The translations under genes were made by a program, and so were the position numbers. From Skeletonema tropicum (lineage: Eukaryota; Bacillariophyta; Thalassiosirophyceae; Thalassiosirales; Thalassiosiraceae): 64,000 bases of DNA. The stretch is from the NCBI GenBank assembly GCA_037178625.1, contig CM074131.1, positions 4,154,001 to 4,218,000 on the forward strand, in the 5' to 3' direction. Positions 54,768-64,000 of the stretch are shown here, piece by piece (the first letter of the stretch is position 1; each line of letters opens with the position of its first letter). The notes below the pieces were generated by a model. That model had not been told where the DNA came from. It worked only from the letters and a program-made list of their open reading frames with translations, and did no database searches.

Positions 54768-56946
54768 ATGAGGTTCACCTCCGCCATCTCCATCGTCGCT
54801 CTTCTCTCGGCTACTCCCATTGTAGCTGATGACTCTTCCACTCTTCTCGGACTCGGAGCCTCTGGCTCAGGTTCAGGACCAGGACGTCAGCGTCAGCGTC
54901 AGCTCAGACTCAGTAGCAAAGCCGTCAAATCTAGAGCAGGAGTTAACACACAAGAACAAGACTTCTCTCAAAACTCGACTGTCGCTGAAGGAAGAGATGG
55001 GGATTGGATAGCGGCAAAGGACATGAAGATGAAGAAGGGCAAAGGAAGAACTTATGAAGTGTGGGGTGCTGACCAGTCCAACTCCGTAGCAGGAGAGTCA
55101 TCTGCAGGTGCAAGGGGCAGCTTCCTCTGGATATGGGATTCGGATTCCATTCAAGATCAAGTCGCTGGTGGAGCCGATGCAAAGCCGCTGAGCTGCACTC
55201 CCAACGACACGGAGGGACCGTGCGACTTGTTGGACATCTTCCCTCAAGATTTGAAGGAGGTAGGGACTGACACCCTCCTTGGAGATCTCCCTGCCTTTGG
55301 TCGTCTTCATGGAGTCATCAAGGACCCTTCCAACCGTTATGTGACCGCAAACATCTTCACCCCTACTGGTGGTTACGTTGGTGTGCTGGACACTGAAACA
55401 AAAGAAGCCGTTGCCCTCTTCCGTGTTACGGCAACTAATGGAAACGCTTCCCAGAGAAGTGTCCACATGAGCTTCTGGGCGACGGATGGGTCGGCAATCA
55501 TTGTTGATAATCTCCACGGGAAGATGATTGAACGCATTGATGTTACGAGGGACAAGAAGGGAAAGATCATCGATCTCGTGTTCAACAAAAGTGCTGGAGT
55601 TTATCTAGGAAAAGATTTCAGTCTACAAGCAGAAGCCACGGCGTTCTATGGAACTAATGCCTTTGGTAATAATCTTATCGGCTCAGTGGGCGGAGATTAC
55701 GATGAAGCAGGTAAGTCATACTCGTTTGCATGTTTGCTTTCTATGTCACTGAAATCGATCAATACTCACTGTTTTCCTAAATCTAAATCGTCATCTACGC
55801 GTGTTTCCGCAAACAGATATTGGCAATCTCACTCCAGCAGGAAAGTGGAAGGAATGGAATTGCATTGATGTTATCCCTGATGATGAAAAACCTCTGGGTG
55901 GCTGTCGCCCAAATAATGTCCCAATTTGTCCCATACCATCTACTAACAACAATCTGTATGTAACGCTTGGAGGTGGAGGTCTCTTTGTGGCAAAACTTGG
56001 TGAGTCTTTCTCATTTTCATCTCTGTCGTACTATCAATAGTGCTCATGCTCTGAGACTGAGATGAATTGAATGAAGTTGTAGCTAATATGTTGCCTTCTT
56101 TTCTTATCTTAATTTAAAGACGAAACTCCCATGCGCATTGTTGGTGAATACGGTAACAGGATTGTCAATGGAGCAGGGTGTGGTGGAGTTGAAGCACAGG
56201 GAAGCATGTTCTTCAACGGTGGAGTATCGGCCAGTTCAGCTGGCGCCACTCAGAGTACTTTCACATTATATGCCCTTGATGACTCCAAGTTTGATGCTAA
56301 TGTTAATGATCCAAAGGAGAACGTCCCGTTTCCCTCGCAGATCTTCAATGATGCGACCAACACCAACACGATCGGCAACATCGATGGCACGATTGATAGC
56401 AATGATTCAGGACAGCTCCCTAACCTTTCAACTCGTCGAGATTCCCATGGTGCTGCCACTACCCTTGACGAAAAGTACGTTCATGTTGTGGATCGCATTC
56501 AGAATGTTGTGGAAGTGTTTGATGTTACTACGGAAGAACGTGTAAGCACGTACGACTTGGTGTCAAAAGATGGCAAGAGCGGCCGTGAAGGCCATGCTGG
56601 GCCCTGCCTCAAGAGGAGCGTGCTAGATGATAATGGCTTGCATTTAAATGACCCTGCTCCTGATTTGTTGGAGTTGACTCCAGATGGGAAGTACCTCATG
56701 ATTGCTTTCCGTGGTCCCAAGCCCGTTTCAGTAAGCCATGCTGCTCAGGGAAGCTGCCCAGGTGTGGGCATTGTTGAACTATCCGAGGATGGTATGTCTG
56801 GAAAGCTCGTTGATGTATTGAGGGCGACGAATACCATTGATACCGTGCCTGTAGGTACCATCACAGGTGGTCATGACTATACTGGTTCAGAGAGGAGCGA
56901 TGTCCATGGCGCGATTGTTGTCGCTACGACGATGAAGTTAGTGTGA
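54768..56946 (+). CDS. secreted beta-propeller-like protein of unknown function (three exons)
   Basis: Exons 54768-55710, 55817-55999 and 56120-56946; two phase-1 introns (GTAAGT...ACAG and GTGAGT...AAAG); 650 aa. The chosen ATG begins a clear signal peptide (MRFTSAISIVALLSATPIVADD); the frame is open 69 codons further upstream, without such a signal. After a low-complexity Ser/Gln/Arg region come repeats like YVTN/lactonase-type propeller blades: GSAIIVDNLHGKMIERIDV, KYVHVVDRIQNVVEVFDVT, LELTPDGKYLMIAFRGP and GVGIVELSEDG. Several Cys residues suit an extracellular protein. Enzymatic or binding role unknown. Its upstream region abuts the retrotransposon target (right side duplication ends 287 bp before the ATG). 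Confidence 0.75.
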
Positions 56947-57839
56947 GTTTGGAAGTGTCGCGGGGCTTGTTTAGGGGTTGGGATATAATGAAATTACGCG
57001 TCGATGAAGTCAATAAGTAGAAGTGAAAGTAGGGCAATGGGGCTCAGCCAAGACCACGACGAAGTGTACAGATACTTTGCAGGTAGAAGTACTTTGCAAT
57101 AAGTAGATAAGTCAACATCAAAGTTTGACAGCTTTTCATGTTTATTCTTTCCACGACCGACGTACGTCCATGTCCATCATTATACTGTCACACCTTTCGG
57201 GTCAATAAAAAGTGTTGACTGTGATTGGACTTTGATGCAGATCAAACTTAGTAGAGAACTGAATGACATAAACATAAACATAAAGCTTAAATAGAGAACT
57301 GAATGACATTCTTCGGCAGAGGAAACATGTGCATATGGGTTGTTGGCTGATTTGGCTTAGTTCAATCGCCAATGTCGATGCAAAGATAATCACTGAACTG
57401 TGCGCTATTGCTGTTCCACAACCCCTACAAAACATGATTGCCAACGATGATATTGTCATCCTCCTCCTCCATCCACAAGCAGAAACAACTAGAAGCAGTA
57501 TTCGTATCGTCGGCAATGATGCTGCTCGTGGATGGAGGAGGAGGCGAGGATACGACGATGATGTGGTTGATGTAGTTGCTTCTTGTGGTTTGAGGACGGA
57601 GAGGACGGAATGAATAATATACAACAGCCACAAAGCTAGAAAGCTAAGCATAAGTGCTTCCATACCTACTTAGCCCTTGCTCGAGCTTGAGCAACTAGCT
57701 CCCAGCTCTATCACTATCAATTGGACATGCAACCAGCCTCATTAGACAACTTTTATTCAATGAATTGGTCAAAAACGGGTCTAGAGAATGATCGGCTGGG
57801 CCAGATTGGCTCTGTATCCAGAATTTCAGAAGGTTCATC
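56947..57839. other. intergenic region with inverted flank repeats
   Basis: 57305-57395 is the reverse complement of 5775-5865, the region upstream of the TLDc gene. 57665-57840 begins the inverted copy of 16660-16840. An open frame on minus (57663-57202, hydrophobic and Ser-rich) lies across these repeats and has no recognised motif; I do not call it a gene. Confidence 0.5.
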
Positions 57840-58273
57840 TTAACAAAGGGTGATCTCTTCAGCTAAATCGATGAGTACCATCATTACTATAAACGTAGAG
57901 CAACCATTACACAGCAAGTGCAAGAGCAAGAGGTTAAAGTGAAGATGATGATGGTTCAAGTTCACATCATTCCTCTTGGTGAACCAGAAATTCCTCAAAC
58001 GTCGTCGCGTGATATTTCGATCAGGTAGAAAGATGTGCCCATAAAATGCCCTTGAGCTGCTGTCCTGAAACACAAATTCAAATATGTACAATTCTGAGCA
58101 CTCTATCGTGTAGAGAGACGTACCAGACAAACTATCTTGCTGCTGTTGCTGTTCATCGTGGAGGTCGAGGGCAATAATATTCATTGTAAAATTTTGCATA
58201 TGGATCTTCCCCTGATGATGCAAATCATATCTTCGTGCACGTCACTGCCATACCATTCAGGAGGCGATGCCAT
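57840..58273 (-). pseudogene. MASPPEWYGSDVHED... small conserved frame, second relic
   Basis: ATG at 58273 gives 30 residues (MASPPEWYGSDVHEDMICII...) to a stop at 58181. An overlapping frame then continues the homology with a poly-Gln stretch (ALDLHDEQQQQQDSLSG) and RAFYGHIFLPDRNITRRRLRN, which can be traced in broken form after 16409. GTACGT (donor-like) and TTTCAG (acceptor-like) sites bracket a possible small intron. Relationship to the family gene next door is only by linkage. Confidence 0.35.
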
Positions 58274-58499
58274 ATGATATATGATTGTGAAGCTCTGTGA
58301 AGTATGCGGAATGTGGCAAGCTGGAAACAATTGAAGAACATTTGAGAAGACTTCAAGGAAAAGAAAAAAGATGTCAAACACAAGCAAGTCACTGCTTCTA
58401 ACTCTAATATCTATATCTCTGTTGAATTTGAATCCTGAATATCTTCTTTGCTCTTCGTCATAACTTTTGTTGTCTTTCATTGCCCACATCAAGTTGGGC

Positions 58500-59082
58500 T
58501 TACACACCGCAGCAACTGTACATCAGTTAGACGCAAGGATGTAAATTAGAAGCATGAAGTGAGTTCAATAGAAAGTGTCGTAGCACATCAACCCGAAGGG
58601 TAACAAAAATCATCTTACCATGAGTAGGTCTCCCTAGAATGATTCTCGCGTGACATAATGCCATTGCGTACCTCGAATACGTATACACATGCTGCATGGA
58701 TATTGAGGAGAAAGAGAAGAATGGAGAGAACACTAGACAATAGATCGGATCTCGAGTCAATGAACATACTGTTGACAATCACCAAGATAACATTAATGAC
58801 TTCCCAAACTATAGCAACGATGACCGCAACGTACTGAAAATTTACTGCGCTGCATATTACAATGATGTAGAAGATGATGCAGATGCAACTCACGATGATG
58901 AAAACGATGAGAACTTGATCGGAGGCTGCCAATATCAAAAGGAGGCCTAAGGAGGAGAGCGCTAAAGCGATAGAATTGATCACGATTACGGCCCTTCGAG
59001 AATCACAGCAGCCGAGGATTCGTTGTCCTTGCTTCGTGTCGCTATCGCTACTGCCAGGGATTAGGGGAGTTGAATCGACCAT
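58500..59082 (-). CDS. four-helix membrane protein family, copy I (two exons)
   Basis: Exons 59082-58619 and 58515-58500, 159 aa, tail S-C-C-C-G-V. The 103-bp intron has GTAAGA and TACAG ends. Closest to copy B (15404) in both protein and 3' flank. Motif boxes: ACGCGTGTTC at 59233-59242 (151 bp upstream) and GTATTGATTCCTACGT at 59270-59285. The basic motif near the C-terminus reads VFEVRNGIMSRENHSRE. Confidence 0.72.
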
Positions 59083-59399
59083 GATTGCTTGCGGATTGCG
59101 GACGCGACGGTGATAGTGATGTGGAGGGCGAGTGAGTTGGTAGAAGTATTAAGTAAGAGCTGGAAATGTTTGTTTGGTTGCTTGATCCAGACCGACAGTA
59201 GGTGGGGCTTAGCAGTGTTTTCCAGGGAGAGGACGCGTGTTCTGTTTCTGTAAATAGGCGCGTCAACACGTATTGATTCCTACGTTGTCAATAAGATCAA
59301 GATAAGTATTGATTCCTACGCTTTGGATATTTAACACATGTGCGTAGCAAATAAACTTCACACAAACAAATAATAAGATCAGTTCATACAAAAAAAATT

Positions 59400-60325
59400 A
59401 CTGAAGCTCTTGTTGAATACGGCTACAAACACACTCCAGCTTGTTTTATCGAATATATTATGATGAATAATGTCCTCACTTTTCTCGCCTTGTCATCACA
59501 CTCGTTCGAATCGGTAGAGTCGGAAGAAGCTTGTTTTGTCTCAAATGAGGGTGCATTCTGGGAAATAATAGCTATCACAGCACATCTTTGTTATCACTTA
59601 GCATAGATAATGTCGCATCTTGAGGGCCCACCAGACGTACTTTAAAATTTCTGTTACATATACATACATTGTTTTATCTCAAATGATATTGTGATTAATA
59701 ATGTCCTCCCTTTCCTCGACTTGCCATCTACACGTTTGAAGTCGTAGCTCACGAAGATGGAGATGAAGGTGATAATGACTAGTAGAAATGAAAAAAGTAG
59801 GAGGACCAAGACGTAAATAGTTCCATGACTTCGTGTAAAAATAAGAAAGGCACAATATGAAACCCAGATAAGTACATATCATAATATGCTAGAGGGCTAG
59901 AACAACAATCTTGCTGCTGCGTCTAAGATGGCCTGCTCTTTGCACAAAAGCAAACGGCAAGTCTTCGTCTTCGGTGATGCGATATAACCGAGATACTTAC
60001 GCTTCTTATCTCGTTCTTTCCTCGTGGCTCTATTTTCCATCTTTGACCAATCCCTCTTAAGATAATATCGTGGTTCGCGATGAACTTCTCATGTCGAATT
60101 GGAACCATGCAATTCACACTCCGTTTGAGCAGACTGCAAGGAAAAGAATAAAGATTTCAAAAAAGCAAGTCACTGCTTCTAACTCAAATATCTATGTTAT
60201 CCCTATTTTAATTGAATGCTACTCTTTGCTCTTCATCATTACTACTTGTTGACTTTACTCTATATAATGAGTCTGTTCACCAAAGCCCACCCAACCCAAT
60301 CCAGCTTTTCATTGTCCAAGCGAGC
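59400..60325. other. intergenic region, diverged repeats and a retrotransposon-tail fragment
   Basis: 59633-59656 (agacgtactttaaaatttctgtta) matches the LINE 3' tail, possibly another ultra-short insertion; no target duplication could be seen. Around it, 59450-59540 and 59670-59750 resemble each other. 59700-60300 is a direct copy of 28130-28620. No gene seen. Confidence 0.5.
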
Positions 60326-60931
60326 TTACACATCACAGCAGCTGTATACCAGCATCAGACGCAAAGATGGAACGTAAGTAAACGTGAAAAGTAAGTTCAA
60401 TGAAAAATTCGCAACAGATCAACTGAAGGGTTATAAACAATCTTACCACGAGTACGATTCCCTAGAATGATTCTCTCGTTTCATTATGCCCGCGCGTACC
60501 TCGAATACGTATACCCATTCTGCATAGATCATGAGCACAATGAAGGCATAGATGAGACCAATAACAACAATCGAGAAAGTGGAAAACGTATATCCTTCAT
60601 AATTCAATATCATAATTCCGATATGCACGAAAATGTCTACGACTGCCAAAAATATCCCAACGATGACCGCAGCGTACCGAAATTGTATTGCGCTGTATAG
60701 TACAATAATATAGAGGAAGATGTTGATTAAAATTGCGATGATGTACCAGGTAAGAAGTGGGGTAGAGGTGGCCAATATCAAAAGGAGGCCTAAGGAGGAG
60801 AGCGCTAAAGCGATAGAAATGATCACAATTACGGCCCTTCGGGAACGGGAATCACAGCAGCCGAGGATTCGTTGTCCTTGCTTCGTGTCGCTATCGCTAC
60901 TGCCAGGGATGAGGGGAGTTGAATCGACCAT
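60326..60931 (-). CDS. four-helix membrane protein family, copy J (two exons)
   Basis: Exons 60931-60447 and 60341-60326, 166 aa, tail S-C-C-C-D-V. An in-frame insertion of two codons (SR) lengthens the GCCDSR motif to GCCDSRSRRAV. ACGCGTGTTC box at 61064-61073, 133 bp upstream. This copy and the LRR_5 and TLDc copies that follow mirror copy A and its neighbours at 6.9-10.2 kb. Confidence 0.72.
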
Positions 60932-61453
60932 GGTTCCTTGCCGGCGGACGGTGATAGTGATGTGGAGGGCGTGAGTTATTATGCAGTTGTCATCTTTCAT
61001 GCGACCTGATATATCTGAGAAGCATGGCTATCGAGCCAGTGTTTTCAGCCAGGGAGAGGATGGACGCGTGTTCTGTTTCTCTGTTGGCGCGTGCTATTAC
61101 GTATAGTTGATTCCTGCGTACATATTTAGATCGAGATCAGAGAGTCACGAAGCTCACCTACCCACGGCCCACGGGAACCCCCCACCAATACCCATAAAAC
61201 ATGGGGCAAGCAATGCACCAAACAAATGCTGCTGAATCCATTGGCGGTGGTCGCTTTTGCTGCATTTCAGTCGCTGCTTTGATTTTTGGTCGTCTACGAC
61301 CGCCAGCGAATTCAACGCACATGCATACGTGGCTTGTTGACAAATAACATCTCTTGAACACACCTCTGAGGGCAGTAAGAAGCAACAGCATAGTAACAGG
61401 GGATTCGTGTAGACATATTATTTCAGGAGGGATTTAAGAGCTCCGCCATAGTA

Positions 61454-62395
61454 ATGGAAAATCATAGAGCAGTAGATGACGGCGCCGAATTTTTCGTCTT
61501 CATCACAGGAAGAGACGTTCCAGCCAATGTAACTCATGTCCGTATCCATGAGTCCGTCCCAGCTATCCCTCGGCTTGCATTCTTCCGGCGACGTCAGCTG
61601 AAAACTGTAGTCTGTCATAGCGATGTCGAACGAGTAGGTTTTGCCGCCTTTATGGATAGCAATCGTCTAAGAAACATAAAATTACCAGGCGTGAAAATCA
61701 TTGATGCGGAAGCATTCAAAAGCACGAGTTTAGCATACATTGAATGCGACCAAGTAGAAACAATTGGAGAGTCAGCATTTAGTTATTGCGAATCGTTCAA
61801 AAAGATATCTTTGCCACGTATTCGGAGCATAGGGCGTCTTGCATTTTTAGACTGTGAGCAAATGACGGTGGCAGAATTTGGAGAAGAGCTTGAAATAATT
61901 GCAGACGGTGCATTCTGCTATTGCCGCTCTTTGAAACGTATATCGATCCCGTTGAAAGCGAATCTTTTGGTTAGTGATGAGAATCAGCTTCTTGATAAAT
62001 TTGATCATTGTGATGATCTAGTTACGATAACTCTCGTTGGGGGGATCCATAGAACCATTTCGTATTTGCCATTTGAGAGCTGGAGGAATGAAATGTATGA
62101 AGGGATCGATTGAATCAATCATCTTCTCCCCACTTTGACTCCTGGTCTCAAGACGATTAATATACATCAATGGATGGAGTCGGTTCTAGAGAGAGTTGAT
62201 CACTTTAAAGCAGAACATCGGAGATTGTTGGTGGAGGCTACAACACAAATTGAATTGGCTCTGTGGAGTGCCAAGCTTGACGATGAACATCATGTTTCGG
62301 GAGTAGATGAAGCACAACGGGCAAAATGTCGTGTCAGCTGTGGGTTGGCCATTATAATTCCAAATGTGCTGGCTTTCCTTGCAATGCCTGCTTAG
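61454..62395 (+). pseudogene. BspA-like LRR_5 copy with one nonsense codon
   Basis: Same length and start (MENHRAVDDGAEFFVF) as the protein at 8143-9084. The frame is identical throughout except for TGA at 62111-62113, where the paralogue reads CGA (EID-R-INHLL). Read-through would restore the complete 313-aa product. A single C-to-T change explains it. Either a young pseudogene, a truncated 219-aa protein retaining the LRR part, or a base-calling error. Confidence 0.75.
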
Positions 62396-62608
62396 TTGGA
62401 AAGGAGGGGTGGGTGCCTGGTACAAAAGTGGGGAGTGAAATGGACATTGTTTACCTGTTGGAGAGGGGGAGTTAGTATCTTTGATGACTTGCACAGGAAT
62501 GTGATCATCTTTCAATACACCAATACTGCATAATAACAATTGTGGCCCTGTAAAAATCAATTTCACCTAAATAAATCTTTAACCCCAACAAACTACTCCT
62601 CAACAACT

Positions 62609-63536
62609 TCAACCAAGGATGAACTTGGAGCACTCTCCAGGGAAATAATACTTCACTACCTTCTCAAACCTCTTCTTCTGAGACTCGCACACTTCGGGTA
62701 GAGCCGGTTCATCAATCAGCCCAAGATCGTGGAGGCGCTTCAAACGGAGATAATCCAACATCTTGCCAAAGCAGTAAGGACTGTACTCGATGAGAGTGGC
62801 TGTGTCCTGACTTGCTTGCTTGAGTTGCTTGATCTCTTCAGACAAGAGGCAGATGGTTCCTGCACGCTTCACTCCAATCATCTTCAACCCACTTTCGTTC
62901 AATGCGAGGAGCTCCAATCCCTTGATATCATTCTCCCAGAATAGGGTGGCAATGTCGTCGGGAACACCCTCCACACTCTTCACCCAGTTAGTGACATCAT
63001 CGGGAGTCCAGTCCTTGACTCGATGGCTTGCAGATCCTTGCTCTGTCCACTTCGAGTCGTCAAACTGCTGCGCAAGCACGGAGTCTTCACAGAGGAGCAA
63101 CGTAGCACGTGATGTGGCCATCATCGTGCCGCTCGCATTGAGATTGACAACACTGTTGGGATCTCCGCTGCCGAATGACTCGATAAATTGCTCTTCATCC
63201 TTGAAGCTTTGTTCGAGGGAGATCAATTCAGCTTCCAGCTCTTGAAGCGCGGCCCACTTGTCATTGATGGCATCGTTGACCTTCTGTGAGAAGATATCGA
63301 CAAGTACAATTTTCTCCACGGAAGTGGAGGATTGTGGCTGCTTCTTTCTTGGATCTTGAAGAGGAGCCGGGTTGTTGGTTACTTGAAAGACTTCCATCTC
63401 CTCGATAGTGTAGTCGCTGTAAAAACCGTTGAAGTTGAGCTGCTCGGAAGGACTGCTCTCATAAGTGTTCCCAATGCAAAGTCGTACTGTTGAACCCTTG
63501 ACGTAAATGTCAAAATTATTGCACCCACCTCCAAAA
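62609..63536 (-). pseudogene. third BTB-TLDc-SAM copy, 5'-truncated by a rearrangement
   Basis: Open on minus from about 63530 to the stop at 62609, covering the end of the TLDc domain (NNFDIYVKGSTVRLCIGNTYES), the second BTB half, SAM and the C-terminus, with no frameshift. The N-terminal BTB and most of TLDc are missing because homology ends at 63536-63537 and an unrelated plus-strand gene begins. Convergent with the LRR_5 copy as at 7.9-8.1 kb. Confidence 0.78.
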
Positions 63537-64000
63537 GCTTACAGTAGAGGTTCGGGGAGTAAGGGGATCAAGTTTCGTGAGAGATTCATTTACAATTGGG
63601 ACGATGGACTTTATGATAATGTTGCAATTCAGGAGGAGGAAACATCTCCCATTATCCCGCTCTGTGCGGCGGATGTTGCTGCTGGTCCCACATCCTCTCC
63701 TCCAAACTCAGTCCACACGGACGCTGCTGCGCAAGATCCCCCAGCAGGAATCCAAGATAATTGCACTGCATCATCTTCCTCTGTCGTCGAAGGATGCAAA
63801 CGAACTGAGACAGGCAGCTCATTGAAAACAGCATCCACCGCTGACAGCACTGTCTTCTCTGGAATGCCAGCATACTATCGTCATAACTCCACAACCTCTC
63901 AAGGCAGTGCATACACCTTCTCCTCCATGAAATCGTACCTCTCCCAAAGTCAAATCCGTCATTTGGAGGATGCTCCTCCAGAACTAGTGGATGTCCTCAA
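63537..64000 (+). CDS. fragment of the low-complexity gene, open to the right edge
   Basis: The frame starting GCT TAC AGT at 63537 (AYSRGSGSKGIKFRERF) is open to 64000 and nearly identical to 43369-43850, but without the indels that break that copy (here EEETSPIIPLCAADV and NSVHTDAAAQDPP). The N-terminal part is absent: the junction with the truncated TLDc copy lies at 63536/63537. Without a start it may be a non-functional fragment, or its frame may be entered from a new upstream exon. Confidence 0.55.

Noticed and set aside
57202..57663. 153-aa minus-strand open frame
   Set aside because: Overlaps duplicated flank sequence, has hydrophobic and Ser-rich low-complexity content, no homologue in the matching flank and no recognisable motif.

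Overview
This is a eukaryotic nuclear window, most likely from a centric diatom or a close stramenopile. The evidence is short GT-AG introns (about 90-330 bp), a bestrophin-type channel with an N-terminal signal sequence ending in an Ala-Ala-Phe motif like those of diatom plastid import, a chitobiase-type GH20 protein, BspA-like (LRR_5) proteins, and a secreted trypsin with a C-terminal 'DSxGDGxCC' module. The species is not determined.

Layout. 1-9.1 kb: 3' part of a tandem GH20 hexosaminidase, a 2OG-Fe(II) dioxygenase, an intact BTB-TLDc-SAM protein and a BspA-like LRR protein. 9.5-19.5 kb: plus-strand copies of a small four-helix membrane-protein family, plus an unrelated two-exon gene. 19.5-26.5 kb: a repeat-rich gap, a GT8-like glycosyltransferase, an LRR protein and a trypsin-like protease. 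27.2-31.6 kb: minus-strand copies of the four-helix family. 32-40.5 kb: bestrophin, a large AAA-ATPase/TPR signalling protein and a small two-exon gene. 41.5-46.5 kb: decayed copies of a low-complexity gene and of the BTB-TLDc-SAM gene. 46.5-54.5 kb: a complete non-LTR retrotransposon (ORF1, ORF2) with an 18-bp target-site duplication. 54.8-57 kb: a secreted beta-propeller-like protein. 57.8-61 kb: two more minus-strand four-helix genes. 61.4-64 kb: a nonsense-mutated LRR_5 copy, a truncated TLDc copy, and a low-complexity gene fragment that runs off the edge.

The main discovery candidate is the four-helix family: 11 domain copies in 9 genes. Each copy has an acidic-dileucine-like N-terminus (D-x-x-P-L-I-P), a GCCDSR[RK] (or CCCDSRK) motif and four hydrophobic segments. 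The apparent stop codon overlaps a conserved phase-2 splice donor (GTAAG). Splicing to a 16-34 nt terminal coding exon replaces the stop with a cysteine cluster that always leaves Cys at position -4. In two loci the same donor instead splices into a neighbouring copy that has no start codon, predicting an eight-helix fusion. A GAACACGCGT box lies 120-200 bp upstream of most copies.

The window is shaped by segmental duplication. Every family copy left of 20 kb is on the plus strand and every copy right of 27 kb is on the minus strand. The flanking genes (TLDc, LRR_5) are duplicated in inverted orientation at the two ends. All functional names come from reading motifs; no searches were run.
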